Below are positions 8,945 to 18,751 of a stretch of 64,000 bases of DNA, piece after piece; the stretch's first letter is position 1; every line of letters starts with the position of its first letter. The notes under the pieces were generated by a model. The model ran no database searches. It saw nothing but the letters and a program-made list of their open reading frames with translations, and was not told the origin of the DNA. A program made the position numbers and the translations under genes. The stretch is from Sediminibacterium salmoneum NBRC 103935. Its GTDB lineage: Bacteria; Bacteroidota; Bacteroidia; Chitinophagales; Chitinophagaceae. The DNA lies in assembly GCF_000511175.1 (NCBI RefSeq), contig NZ_KI866530.1, positions 2,848,680-2,912,679 of the forward strand, read 5' to 3'.

Positions 8945-9238
8945 TTATTGGCTTTTCCCTTCCATTTTATTTACATAGTCTAAGGTTCCCAACCTGAATC
9001 GGAAGGGAATTTTGGTAGCTTTTTCTAATTGCAATTCCTTTTTACAGAAAAATCCAAGGCCTTTCACATAATGGTCGGGAGGCAATATTTTAACAGGTTG
9101 TTGTTTTAAGCTGTCTATTTTCTGCATAAAAGTATTGGAAGAAATATTCCTCTGATTCCGGGGCAATAGTTGCAACTGTGCATTCAATGCTGCACTTATT
9201 AGGAATAAATTCACAAACAAACAAATTGTTTTACGCAT
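8945..9238 (-). CDS. Small exported protein, unrecognised
   Basis: 97 residues. The N-terminus MRKTICLFVNLFLISAALNAQ is a good signal peptide with cleavage after Ala-Gln or Asn-Ala, so the mature product is an approximately 77-residue periplasmic protein rich in Lys, Gln and Leu with two Cys-free halves except for one Cys near FFCKKEL. I do not recognise a family. It is convergent with the aminotransferase (stop codons adjacent, no gap) and divergent from rpoN, with only 46 nt to the rpoN start, so both may share a promoter region. Confidence 0.65.
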   Translation of the reverse strand: MRKTICLFVNLFLISAALNAQLQLLPRNQRNISSNTFMQKIDSLKQQPVKILPPDHYVKGLGFFCKKELQLEKATKIPFRFRLGTLDYVNKMEGKSQ

Positions 9239-9266
9239 TGTCTCGGTATAAATCTGTGTAAATTTA
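9238..9266 (+). promoter_or_regulatory. Weak candidate promoter for rpoN
   Basis: TTG (9238-9240), 18-nt spacer, TAAATTTA (9259-9266); one mismatch in the -7 box. It overlaps the start codon of the divergent small gene and lies 18 nt before the rpoN ATG. Confidence 0.3.
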
Positions 9267-9284
9267 CAGCGTAATTATTAATAG

Positions 9285-10775
9285 ATGTCACTCAGTCAAT
9301 CATTACAGCAAAAGTTACTTCAAAAACTGTCTCCTCAGCAGATTCAGTTGATGAAACTATTGCAGGTGCCTACTGCCAATTTAGAGGAAAGAATTAAAGA
9401 GGAACTGGAAGAAAATCCGGCGCTGGAGCAGGGAGAAGAAGGACATGAAGAAGATTTTCAGGATGACCTGAAGGACGAGTTTGATAATTCATCTGATGAT
9501 GATATGGATCCGGACGGCAGCCTGGAAGAGTACGACAATGTAGATATCAGCGAATACGTAATGGATGATGACGGCGAGATTGCTGATTATAAAACAAAGG
9601 ATGATAATTATCCGGAAATGGATGATCAGAAAATAATGCCTATTAAGGTTGAAACCAGTTTTCATGAAATGGTTTTGAATCAGCTGGGCATGCTGGAACT
9701 GGATGAAAGAAGTTATAAAATTGCAGAACAGGTTGTGGGGAGTCTGGATGATGATGGTTATCTCAGAAGAGAATTGTCTTCTATTGCAGATGATCTTGCT
9801 TTCAGACAAAGTTTAGTAGTTGAAGAGAAGGAAATTGAAGATATTATTTCTCAAATTCAACAGTTTGATCCAGCCGGTATTGCTGCAAGGGATTTAAGGG
9901 AGTGCCTTTTATTGCAGTTGAAAAGAAAAACAGATGAAGGCAAGAGTGTGGAACTGGCCGTTCAGATACTGACTAAATATTTTGAAGAATTTACTAAAAA
10001 GCATTACGAAAAAATTCAGAAGAGTCTGGGATTAACAGATGAACAACTCAAGGAAGTAATTGGTCAGATTATTAAACTGAATCCTAAGCCTGGCGGAAAT
10101 CTGGGTGAAATGAATAAGGCAGAAACCTATATTGTTCCTGATTTTTTTGTAATCAATAATAACGGCTCACTGGAACTTTCTCTGAATTCCAAGAACGCAC
10201 CTGATTTAAGGGTGAGCGAAGGTTACAGGGATATGTTGAAAGAGTATGAGAAAGGAAGCAAAAAAGATAAGAGGCAGAAAGAGGCGGTGCTTTTTATCAA
10301 ACAAAAAATAGACGCAGCCAAGTGGTTTATCGATATGATTAAGCAGCGTCAGGATACTTTAATAGGCACCATGGGAGCCATTATGAAATACCAGCAGGAC
10401 TTTTTCCTGACTGGTGACGAAACTACGCTTCGCCCCATGATTCTTAAAGATATTGCAGAAGTTACCGGGTTGGATATTTCAACAGTGAGCCGGGTGGCTA
10501 ACAGCAAATTTGTACAGACTGAATTTGGTACTTATCGCCTGAAATTTTTCTTTAGTGAGTCGCTCAGCACCGAAAGCGGGGAAGAAGTAAGTACGCGGGA
10601 AGTGAAAAAAATCCTGAGTGATATGATTGAGTCTGAGGATAAGCACAAACCTTTCAGCGATGAAGTATTAACAGAAATGTTACAGGAAAAAGGTTACAAT
10701 ATTGCCAGAAGAACCGTAGCTAAATACAGAGAGCAACTGAATGTACCCGTTGCCAGATTGCGCAAGGAACTATAA
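9285..10775 (+). CDS. rpoN: RNA polymerase sigma-54 factor
   Basis: 496 residues covering all three sigma-54 regions. Region I (1-50) is Gln/Leu-rich, starting MSLSQSLQQKLLQKLSPQQ, and contacts enhancer-binding activators. Region II (about 55-120) is very acidic. The core-binding domain follows, then a helix-turn-helix near residues 390-410 (IAEVTGLDISTVSRVANSK) and the diagnostic RpoN box ARRTVAKYRE at 474-483, which reads the -24 promoter element. Length is typical. It directs transcription of genes needing bEBP ATPases; none is encoded in this window. The membrane protein gene follows 9 nt downstream, suggesting cotranscription. Confidence 0.97.
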   Translation: MSLSQSLQQKLLQKLSPQQIQLMKLLQVPTANLEERIKEELEENPALEQGEEGHEEDFQDDLKDEFDNSSDDDMDPDGSLEEYDNVDISEYVMDDDGEIADYKTKDDNYPEMDDQKIMPIKVETSFHEMVLNQLGMLELDERSYKIAEQVVGSLDDDGYLRRELSSIADDLAFRQSLVVEEKEIEDIISQIQQFDPAGIAARDLRECLLLQLKRKTDEGKSVELAVQILTKYFEEFTKKHYEKIQKSLGLTDEQLKEVIGQIIKLNPKPGGNLGEMNKAETYIVPDFFVINNNGSLELSLNSKNAPDLRVSEGYRDMLKEYEKGSKKDKRQKEAVLFIKQKIDAAKWFIDMIKQRQDTLIGTMGAIMKYQQDFFLTGDETTLRPMILKDIAEVTGLDISTVSRVANSKFVQTEFGTYRLKFFFSESLSTESGEEVSTREVKKILSDMIESEDKHKPFSDEVLTEMLQEKGYNIARRTVAKYREQLNVPVARLRKEL

Positions 10776-10784
10776 ATAACCATC

Positions 10785-11462
10785 ATGTCTAATATAACAG
10801 AAACCAATCCCATCCCCGTTGAAGCGGTTGCGCAAAGACCCTGGCTTTTGCAATTCATGGCTAAAGCATTGTCCTTTCTGTTTCATCCCTTGTTTATTCC
10901 CACTTATTTCTTTTTATACCTGATGCAGGCCTATCCCTATGAGTTTGCCGGTATTACAGACTGGCAGTTGAAGCTGCGCCTGTTCGGGGTATTTTGGATG
11001 ACGGCATTTTTTCCTGCCTTTGCAGTATTTCTGTTGTGGCGATTAAAATTCAGTGATGGCATTTATTTAAGAACTCAAAAAGAGCGAATTGTTCCCTATA
11101 TCATTACCATGTTTTTTTACTGGTGGATGCATTATTTAAGCCGCAATTTTTTAGATCAGCCCATCGTGCTGCAATTTTTTTACACCGGAATTTTTGTTTG
11201 TTCTGTAATGGGTTTGCTGGCCAATAATCAGTTTAAAATAAGCATGCATGCCATGGGGGCGGGGGGATTGGTAACCGCCGTACTTCTAACGACCCTGCAT
11301 TATCAGCATATGGATGGCACGGCCATTGCCGCTTCACTTCTATTGGCCGGATCTGTTACTACGGCCCGTTTGTTATTGAATGAACACAATACTAAGGAAA
11401 TCTATACGGGTTTGGCGGCAGGTGTGCTAAGTCAGTTGCTGGCCTACTACTTTGTTATGTAA
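10785..11462 (+). CDS. PAP2-like integral membrane protein
   Basis: 225 residues with about six hydrophobic segments. Three spaced motifs resemble the PAP2 phosphatase signatures: QKERIVPY (near 105) for the first, KISMHAMG (near 150, S-x-H as in PSGH), and RLLLNEHNTKE (near 195), which fits R-x5-H-x3-D/E with Glu for Asp. If active it would hydrolyse a lipid phosphate or diphosphate such as undecaprenyl diphosphate or phosphatidate at the membrane. The motifs are degenerate, so it could be inactive or a related fold. It lies 9 nt after rpoN and 54 nt before the MMPL exporter gene, probably one transcript. Confidence 0.65.
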   Translation: MSNITETNPIPVEAVAQRPWLLQFMAKALSFLFHPLFIPTYFFLYLMQAYPYEFAGITDWQLKLRLFGVFWMTAFFPAFAVFLLWRLKFSDGIYLRTQKERIVPYIITMFFYWWMHYLSRNFLDQPIVLQFFYTGIFVCSVMGLLANNQFKISMHAMGAGGLVTAVLLTTLHYQHMDGTAIAASLLLAGSVTTARLLLNEHNTKEIYTGLAAGVLSQLLAYYFVM

Positions 11463-11516
11463 TCTCAGGGCATTGGGCGATTTTTTGTTTCTTTGCAGCT
11501 TATCCAACTAAATTTC

Positions 11517-13838
11517 ATGTGGTATAAGGCAGGAAAAGCAATTCTACGGTTCAGAGTTAGCTTACTATTTGTATTATTACTTGTTACAGCATTCATGGCC
11601 TGGCAGGCTTCTAAAGTTCAATTGAGCTATGACTTTACCAGGGCACTGCCAACCGATAATAAAAAGTTTGTAGAGTATCAGGCTTTTCTAAAAGAGTTTG
11701 GTACCGATGGCAATACGGTAGTCATTGGCTTGCAAGCCGACCAGTTTTTTCAGAAAGAATATTTCAATGAAGTTTTTGCATTGAGTCAAAGGCTGAAAAA
11801 AGTTCCCGGAGTTAATGGTGTGCTTAGTGTTCCGGATGCCATGAATCTTTTAAACGACGAGGTGAACCAGCAACTGGTTCCTTCCCGGATTTTCAATCCA
11901 CCTTATTCCAGTCAGTCAGAGCTGGATTCTGCCAGATTACTTTTCAATAGCCTTCCCTTTTACAAAACCTTGTTACACGTTCCTGAAAAAAATGCCTATT
12001 TATTGGGCGTAACAGTAAGCAAGGACTCTATTAATAGTAAATACAGATCTATACTTATCAATGATATTTTAAAGGAAACCAACATCTTTGAGTCGAATAC
12101 AAAATCTGAGTTGCGTATTAGCGGACTTCCTTTTATCAGAACCATAATAGGAGATCGTATCAAGGATGAAATGAACTGGTTTCTGATTGGATCATTATTG
12201 TTGTCTGCTGTTACACTGTTTCTGTTTTTTAGATCGGTAAGTGCTACCATTATGAGCTTGCTGGTTGTTGGCATGGGCGTTATCTGGAGCGTAGGTACCC
12301 TGGTGCTCTTTGGTTACAAGATTACTTTGCTAACAGCTTTGATCCCACCGTTGGTGGTGGTAATTGGTATTCCAAACTGCATTTACTTTTTAAACAAATA
12401 CCATACGGCTTACAGAGAAAAATTGAATAAGGAAGAAGCCCTTATTACCATGGTTGGCAGAATGGGTATTGTAACATTGTTCTGCAATATTGCTGCAGCC
12501 ATTGGGTTTGCAGTATTCGCGCTTACCAAGAGTCAACTACTAAAAGAATTCGGAGCAGTGGCAGGAATTAATATTCTTTTGTTGTTTTTTATCTCTTTGT
12601 TTTTTATTCCGCCTGTGCTTAGTTTTTTACCAGCTCCCAAAGCCAAACATACCAGGTACCTGGACAATGCATTTTTAGCAGCTATTCTGGTGCGCATTGA
12701 AAAATGGACCTTCCATCACGCAAAAATGGTTTACCTGATTACTGCAGTTGTTACTATTTTTTCCATCATCGGAATATTCAGAATCAAGAGTGAGGGTTTT
12801 ATTGTGGATGATTTGCCCAAAGCAGATAAAATTTATACGGATCTGAAGTGGTTCGAAGAAAACTTTGGCGGGGTTATGCCACTTGAAATTATTGTAGACA
12901 CCAAAAAGAAAAACGGACTGGTTCGTTCGGTTAAACCCATTGCAGCTATTGACGAATTTTCAGCCTATCTGGATTCTTCTGAATATACTGCAAGGCCATT
13001 GTCTTTTGTGGAAGGCCTGAAATTTGCAAAACAGGCATTTTATGATGGCGATACCATGAGCTATGCTATTCCTTATGAAAGTGATCTGGCTTTTATTGGT
13101 CCTTATTTAAGAAGCAAGAAAGACACGGTTAAAACTGAATCACCCAATGCTTTTAACAAACTGGTCAATAATTTTATTGATACCAATAAGCAGAAGGCCA
13201 GAATTAGTGTGAACATGAAAGATATAGGCAGTGCGAAATTGCCGGCTTTGCTTACCAAATTTGAAACCCGGGCCAACGAAATATTTGACTCTAGTTCTTA
13301 CAAAGTAAGTTTTACCGGCAGTAGTGTCAGCTTTCTGGAAGGTTCCAGCTTTATTATCAATGGGTTGAAAGAAAGTATTTTCTGGGCTTTTTTATTAATA
13401 GCCCTCTGCATGCTTTATCTGTTTAAATCATTCCGGATTTTAATCAGCTCTCTGATACCCAATTTAATTCCACTAATTGTAACAGCCGGTGTAATGGGCT
13501 GGATGGGGATTGCGCTAAAACCCTCTACTGTGCTTGTTTTCAGCGTGGCGCTGGGCATAGTAATTGATGTTACGATTCGTTTTTTAATTAATTATAAACA
13601 GGAATTGCCCGCTCACAAAAACCAGGTTGATCCTACTTTAATTGCCACAATCCGCCATACCGGCATCAGCATTATTTATACTTCCCTGGTTTTAATTGCC
13701 GGATTTATCATTTTTAGTTTTAGCGATTTTGGAGGAACCAAAGCGCTGGGATGGCTGACTTCATTGACTTTGGTGGTGGGCACAATAACGAATTTGGTAT
13801 TATTGCCTGTTTTAATTAAACATATATCTGTAAAATAA
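11517..13838 (+). CDS. MMPL/RND-family transporter
   Basis: 773 residues from the ATG at 11517; a TTG eight codons upstream is possible. The protein shows the two-fold RND layout: helix 1 (about 15-35), a periplasmic loop, five helices (about 220-380) with a sterol-sensing-like segment, then helix 7 (about 405-425), a second periplasmic loop and five final helices. Family members move lipids, hopanoids or other hydrophobic molecules using proton motive force. No membrane-fusion protein or TolC-like gene is adjacent, so it is the MMPL/HpnN type rather than a tripartite drug pump. Cargo is unknown; the PAP2-like neighbour suggests lipid handling, which is only inference. Confidence 0.87.
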   Translation: MWYKAGKAILRFRVSLLFVLLLVTAFMAWQASKVQLSYDFTRALPTDNKKFVEYQAFLKEFGTDGNTVVIGLQADQFFQKEYFNEVFALSQRLKKVPGVNGVLSVPDAMNLLNDEVNQQLVPSRIFNPPYSSQSELDSARLLFNSLPFYKTLLHVPEKNAYLLGVTVSKDSINSKYRSILINDILKETNIFESNTKSELRISGLPFIRTIIGDRIKDEMNWFLIGSLLLSAVTLFLFFRSVSATIMSLLVVGMGVIWSVGTLVLFGYKITLLTALIPPLVVVIGIPNCIYFLNKYHTAYREKLNKEEALITMVGRMGIVTLFCNIAAAIGFAVFALTKSQLLKEFGAVAGINILLLFFISLFFIPPVLSFLPAPKAKHTRYLDNAFLAAILVRIEKWTFHHAKMVYLITAVVTIFSIIGIFRIKSEGFIVDDLPKADKIYTDLKWFEENFGGVMPLEIIVDTKKKNGLVRSVKPIAAIDEFSAYLDSSEYTARPLSFVEGLKFAKQAFYDGDTMSYAIPYESDLAFIGPYLRSKKDTVKTESPNAFNKLVNNFIDTNKQKARISVNMKDIGSAKLPALLTKFETRANEIFDSSSYKVSFTGSSVSFLEGSSFIINGLKESIFWAFLLIALCMLYLFKSFRILISSLIPNLIPLIVTAGVMGWMGIALKPSTVLVFSVALGIVIDVTIRFLINYKQELPAHKNQVDPTLIATIRHTGISIIYTSLVLIAGFIIFSFSDFGGTKALGWLTSLTLVVGTITNLVLLPVLIKHISVK

Positions 13839-13853
13839 TTTTAAAATCACCGA

Positions 13854-13884
13854 TTTGTATAGCTAGAATGTATATATAACTTTA
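13854..13884 (+). promoter_or_regulatory. Candidate promoter of the first SusC/SusD operon
   Basis: TTTG (13854-13857), 19-nt spacer, TAACTTTA (13877-13884), one mismatch to TAnnTTTG. A leader of about 65 nt would precede the SusC ATG. Confidence 0.45.
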
Positions 13885-13955
13885 TCATGTGATGCAGCTA
13901 GTTGATAGTTTTAAATGTTCTTAACAAGCAACATTTTTAACTAAAATTAAAGCGC

Positions 13956-16900
13956 ATGAGAAAATTAGTAGTTCTTTTGACGCTTGTTGTTGGGCTGATT
14001 ACAACGGCAAGTGCTCAAAATACTAGAACCATTATCGGTAAAGTTTCTGATGAGTCTGGAAAACCGCTTGCAGGTGTAACTGTAACAGCTTCCGACTTAT
14101 CAAAAACCTCTTTAACAGATGCCAAAGGGGTTTATTCCATTCAGGTTACAGACAAAACCAAGTCCCTGAAATTTACTTTCGTAGGGTATGCAGAAGAGGA
14201 AATCAACATTGGTGCCAAACAAAGCATTGATGTAAACATGATGACCGAATCTAAGGCTTTGTCTGAAGTAGTTGTGGTAGGGTACGGTGTTCAGCAGAAA
14301 AAATCCTTCACGGGTTCTGCTTCTAAAATTGACACCAAGGAATTTTCCAATCTGGTTACTCCATCTGTAGACCGTCAGTTGGCGGGTAGAGCAGCTGGAG
14401 TTCAGGTATCCAATCCGGGTGGTGACCCTTCTACTCCGGCTCGTATCAGAATTCGTGGTGTGAACTCTATCAGTCAGGGACAGGCACCATTGATTGTGGT
14501 GGATGGTGTTCCATTGATTACAGGAAACCTGGCAGCAAACGTTAACTCAAACGCATTGGGTGATATTAACCCTAATGATATTGAGAATATTGAAGTACTG
14601 AAAGACGGTTCTGCCACAGCCATTTTTGGATCCAGAGCAGCCAACGGGGTAATCATGATTACTACCAAAAAAGGCGACAAGTCTGGTAAGATGAAAGTAA
14701 ACTACGATGCTATTTTTGGTTACTCATCACCTGCTTCCCGTTTTGACTTATTGAACTCAGAACAGTTTGTACAGATTGCCAACGAAAAAAGAGCAAATGC
14801 CGGATTACCAGCAGCTGCGCGATTAAGTACAACAGGTACCAATACCGATTGGCAGAATGTTGTATTTAACAGAAACGCATTGGCAGTACAACAAAATATT
14901 AGCTTCTCTGGTGGTACACAGAAATCAGCTTATTTCTTCTCTTTCAACTATTCTGATCAGCGCGGTATTTTGATCAGCAACAGAAACAAAGCCTATCGTC
15001 TTCGTTTTAACTTTGATACAGAAATCAATAAGTTTGTAAAGTTTGGTAATAACCTTACTTTATCTAAGCAGGAAGACTATGGTCAGAACGATGGTACCAA
15101 TGCTTTGAGCGGAGGTCTGGCTTCTACTTTAAGAATGCTTCCCAACGTGGATCCGTTTGATCCGAATAACAGAACTGGTTTCAATATCCTTGGACCAGGA
15201 TTGAACTCAGTGGGTTTTGGACCCAACTTAATTGGGGTAGATGATAACTATACCAACCCTGCATTCACTTTAACACAGAATCAATTTGTATCTGACAAGA
15301 TCAGAGCGGTAAATAATTCTTACTTAGAACTTTCTTTGTTCAAAGGATTGAAGTTCCGTTCTTCTTTTACTTTTGATGTGTTGAATGAATATGCATTCAC
15401 TTCTCTGTCGCCCATTCACGGGGATGGTTTTGGTGCAGTAGGTTCTGTAACCAATACCTCTCAGAATATCTGGCGCTGGGTATTACAAAACTATCTGAAC
15501 TATAATAAGTCATTCGGAAGACATAATATCTATGTAACAGCCGGTCAGGAAGCACAAAGAGATCAGAGCCGTTTTATACAAGGACAGTTACAACAAATTT
15601 CTGATCCTTTCTTTATTGGCCGTAACCTTATTTCAGGTTCAGGTGGATTACAATTTGCGGGTGGTGGATTCGGTCGTTCCGGATTCCAGTCGCTTTTTGC
15701 CAGAGTGAATTATGACTTTGCTAACAAGTATTTTATTCAGGCAACAGTAAGAAGAGACGGACAAAGTTCGCTGGCTCCTGAAAATCGTTTTGGGGTATTC
15801 CCTGGGTTCTCTGCGGGTTGGAGAATTTCTCAGGAAAAATTCTGGGAGAACTCGCCATTCCTGAAAGAGTGGTTTAATGAAGTGAAATTAAAAACTTCTT
15901 ATGCTGTAGTAGGTAACCAGATTGGCGGTTTCCCTTACCTGAGCACATTTGGTTCTGCTGCATACGGTAACCTTCCAGGTCTGGCACCCAACTTAGTAGG
16001 TAACCGTGCGTTACAGTGGGAGCAAAATAAAAAGTATGATGTTGGTATTGAGATTGGGTTAAAAGGTGGCCGATACAATATTGGTATTGACTGGTTCCTG
16101 AACGATCTGGATAAACTGGTGTTGGCTGTTCCAACTCCTAACTCTGCTGGTATCCCGGGTAATGCTATATCTCAGAACATTGGTACTGCCCGTAACAGAG
16201 GATGGGAATTTACCGTGGGTGGTGATCTTATTCGCAAGAAAGATTTCACCTGGAATATGAGCTGGAACCACACATTAATTGACAATAAGATTACTTCTTT
16301 ATACTCCATTGGAGGTGTTCCTGTAACCAATATCCCAGGCAACTACAATTTGTTGGAAGTAGGAAGTTCACTGAATATTTTATGGGGCTTACCTTATGCC
16401 GGAGTTAATACAGCAAATGGTAATCCAATGTACTTTAATGCTGCCGGCAGATTGGTACAACATAATATTGCCAATGGCGCATTCTACTTTGCCAATAATA
16501 TGAATGATCCAACTTTTGGTCCGCAAACTTCACTGGGAATTGCGGATAGAAGAAATCTTGGATTAAGCTTACCAACTTTCTTTGGCGGTATCAACAACTC
16601 TTTCCGTTATAAGAATTTCGGTCTGGAATTTTTAATTCGTTATTCTGGTGGTAATAAAATCATGAATATTACCCGTCAGGAAGCATTGTTAAGCCAGAAC
16701 TTCCACAACAATGGAAAAGAAATTTTGGATCGCTGGACCACTCCTGGTCAGGTTACCAATGTACCTCGCGCAGTACAGGGACAGGGTAATGCTATTAACC
16801 AGAATGGATTGGCCATTTCAAGATTTGTAGAGCCAGGTGATTTTATTCGTCTACAAAATCTGGTTTTCAGTTACACATTAAACAGCCAGCAATTGAGTGA

Positions 16901-17072
16901 AAAAACCAACGGTTACATTAAATCTTTGAAGTTTTTTGTACAGGGTCAAAACCTGTTTGTATGGACCAAGTACACTGGTTTAGATCCTGAAAATGCTTCA
17001 CAGGCTGGTCAGGATAATGCAGTAACTCCACAGTTGCGAATTTTTTCTACCGGCATTAATGTTGGATTCTAA
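13956..17072 (+). CDS. SusC/RagA-family TonB-dependent outer-membrane transporter (first pair)
   Basis: 1038 residues. Signal peptide MRKLVVLLTLVVGLITTASA, then a carboxypeptidase-regulatory-like beta domain (TRTIIGKVSDESGKPLAGV, about 22-100), then the plug with VVVVGYGVQQKKSFTGSAS (around 105-125) and the RagA-type RIRGVNSI and IVVDGVPL motifs, then a long beta-barrel ending in an aromatic-rich strand finishing in Phe. It forms the barrel of a SusCD complex importing oligosaccharides or peptides across the outer membrane with TonB. No STN domain precedes the plug, so it is not a FecI/FecR-type signalling receptor. The SusD partner follows 28 nt downstream. Ligand unknown; no polysaccharide-degrading enzymes adjoin it. 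Confidence 0.95.
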   Translation: MRKLVVLLTLVVGLITTASAQNTRTIIGKVSDESGKPLAGVTVTASDLSKTSLTDAKGVYSIQVTDKTKSLKFTFVGYAEEEINIGAKQSIDVNMMTESKALSEVVVVGYGVQQKKSFTGSASKIDTKEFSNLVTPSVDRQLAGRAAGVQVSNPGGDPSTPARIRIRGVNSISQGQAPLIVVDGVPLITGNLAANVNSNALGDINPNDIENIEVLKDGSATAIFGSRAANGVIMITTKKGDKSGKMKVNYDAIFGYSSPASRFDLLNSEQFVQIANEKRANAGLPAAARLSTTGTNTDWQNVVFNRNALAVQQNISFSGGTQKSAYFFSFNYSDQRGILISNRNKAYRLRFNFDTEINKFVKFGNNLTLSKQEDYGQNDGTNALSGGLASTLRMLPNVDPFDPNNRTGFNILGPGLNSVGFGPNLIGVDDNYTNPAFTLTQNQFVSDKIRAVNNSYLELSLFKGLKFRSSFTFDVLNEYAFTSLSPIHGDGFGAVGSVTNTSQNIWRWVLQNYLNYNKSFGRHNIYVTAGQEAQRDQSRFIQGQLQQISDPFFIGRNLISGSGGLQFAGGGFGRSGFQSLFARVNYDFANKYFIQATVRRDGQSSLAPENRFGVFPGFSAGWRISQEKFWENSPFLKEWFNEVKLKTSYAVVGNQIGGFPYLSTFGSAAYGNLPGLAPNLVGNRALQWEQNKKYDVGIEIGLKGGRYNIGIDWFLNDLDKLVLAVPTPNSAGIPGNAISQNIGTARNRGWEFTVGGDLIRKKDFTWNMSWNHTLIDNKITSLYSIGGVPVTNIPGNYNLLEVGSSLNILWGLPYAGVNTANGNPMYFNAAGRLVQHNIANGAFYFANNMNDPTFGPQTSLGIADRRNLGLSLPTFFGGINNSFRYKNFGLEFLIRYSGGNKIMNITRQEALLSQNFHNNGKEILDRWTTPGQVTNVPRAVQGQGNAINQNGLAISRFVEPGDFIRLQNLVFSYTLNSQQLSEKTNGYIKSLKFFVQGQNLFVWTKYTGLDPENASQAGQDNAVTPQLRIFSTGINVGF

Positions 17073-17100
17073 TAAAACCTGATCACTTAAAACTTATACA

Positions 17101-18732
17101 ATGAGATTCAATAAATTTATAACAGCTACATTCTTTTCCGCCCTTGCAATTGGCAGCGTAGGTTGTGAGAAAGTTTTAAATGAAGCACCTTACAATGCTT
17201 TTACAGACGAAAGCATATTTACAACACCAGAAAGGGCTACCCTTGCTTTAAATGGGGTTTATGACGCTGCGCAAACCGGAGGTCCTACACTTGCTGGTCG
17301 AGGTTATCCTTTTGGAGCAGCCAATGTTCAGCAGGGAGACTGTCGTGGTGAAGACATGGTAAACGTTGCAGCTTTTTATCAGTTTACCTATCAGGGCACT
17401 TATAACCCTACATCTGCCAACAATGTTGCTTTCTGGGATAATACCTACAACATGATCAATAAAGCCAATATTGCAATTGATGGCTTTAGAAGAGCAGGAG
17501 GGTCTAATATTATAACTCCTGCATTGGCTACTCAGTTCGAAGCAGAATGCCGTTTTCTGAGAGCATTGGGTCATCATGAAATGGTTACTCATTTTGCACG
17601 TCCGTATCTGGATGGAAATGGGTCTCAGTTGGGAATTCCTTACAGGGATTATCCGGTTGCAGGATCTGCAGCATTGGATCGTTTGAAAACAGAACCCAGA
17701 CCTACTGTTGCTTTTGATTACCAGCAAATTATTGCCGATCTGAATTTTGCAGAAGCCAATTTACCGGTAACACAAACACTTGGGCCATTGAGAGCAACCC
17801 GTGGTGCGGCTATTGCCTTAAAGATGCGCGTAAGAATGCATATGGGTCAGTGGGATAGTGTAAGATTTGAGGGTAACAAATTAATACCAGCTTCCATCAA
17901 TCCATTAACGCCAAGTGCAGCAACCAGTTTGGTGGGTGGATATGCATTGACAGCTACCCCTGCCGGTTCTTTTGGTTTGCCAGGTGGCAACAGCATTACT
18001 GCTGAAAATATTTTCACTGTTAAGAATGATCCATTGGACAATGGTTCTGTAAACGGCGCATTGGCATCTCAGTATGGTTCAAGCGATCTGGCAGGTAGAG
18101 GATTGGTGAGTGTTTCACCCATTATCTGGAACAATAACCGCTGGCTGGCCAATGATTTAAGAAGAACCACTTTATACAGACAAGGCTCAACCAATAACGG
18201 TACTTCTGTTGCAACTGGTCAGGCTATCATGACTACCAAGTACACTGACTACGTAGGAAGAGGAGATAACAATCCAATCATTCGCTGGGCAGAAGTATTG
18301 TTGATGCAGGCTGAAGCAGAAGCTCGGTTGTCTGTGGGTGCTGTTTCACAGCGTGCAGTTGATTTATTAAATATGGTACGTAACCGTGCCAGTGTGGCTC
18401 CTGCAACTACGCAGTATACCGTTTCCAGTTTTACAAATGATGAAGAAGAAATTGGAGCTATTTTATTGGAGCGTAGAATTGAATTGCTTGCCGAAGGAAA
18501 GCGCTGGGCAGATATTCACAGAACTGCCAGAGATCCTATTGCGAATTTAAGACCTGTAGGTATTCCTGCTAAAATTCCAAATGGTACAACAGGTATGGGT
18601 CAATATGGATTTGGATTGGCTGTGAATGCAGCTCAACCTGCCATTCCTTACAGCGACTTCCGCTTTATCTGGCCAATTCCGGTTGGAGAAGTAACTCAGA
18701 ATCCAATCATTGTTCAAAATCCCGGTTACTAA
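17101..18732 (+). CDS. SusD/RagB-family surface lipoprotein (first pair)
   Basis: 543 residues with a lipoprotein signal (GSVGCEK, Cys22). The N-terminal SusD-like domain includes ATLALNGVYDAAQ and the conserved NVAFWDNTYNMINKANIAI; tetratricopeptide-like helices follow, and the C-terminal RagB domain has ILLERRIELLAEGKRWADI and the terminal WPIPVGEVTQNP pattern that defines the family. SusD proteins cap the SusC barrel and capture ligand on the cell surface. Second gene of the operon, followed 19 nt later by the DUF4397 lipoprotein. Ligand cannot be read from sequence. Confidence 0.95.
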   Translation: MRFNKFITATFFSALAIGSVGCEKVLNEAPYNAFTDESIFTTPERATLALNGVYDAAQTGGPTLAGRGYPFGAANVQQGDCRGEDMVNVAAFYQFTYQGTYNPTSANNVAFWDNTYNMINKANIAIDGFRRAGGSNIITPALATQFEAECRFLRALGHHEMVTHFARPYLDGNGSQLGIPYRDYPVAGSAALDRLKTEPRPTVAFDYQQIIADLNFAEANLPVTQTLGPLRATRGAAIALKMRVRMHMGQWDSVRFEGNKLIPASINPLTPSAATSLVGGYALTATPAGSFGLPGGNSITAENIFTVKNDPLDNGSVNGALASQYGSSDLAGRGLVSVSPIIWNNNRWLANDLRRTTLYRQGSTNNGTSVATGQAIMTTKYTDYVGRGDNNPIIRWAEVLLMQAEAEARLSVGAVSQRAVDLLNMVRNRASVAPATTQYTVSSFTNDEEEIGAILLERRIELLAEGKRWADIHRTARDPIANLRPVGIPAKIPNGTTGMGQYGFGLAVNAAQPAIPYSDFRFIWPIPVGEVTQNPIIVQNPGY

Positions 18733-18751
18733 TCTTTAAACTTAATTAAGC

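Noticed and set aside
17248..17727. 159-codon minus-strand open frame in the first SusD gene
   Set aside because: Antisense of a conserved family gene, rich in Cys and Ile with no recognisable domain.
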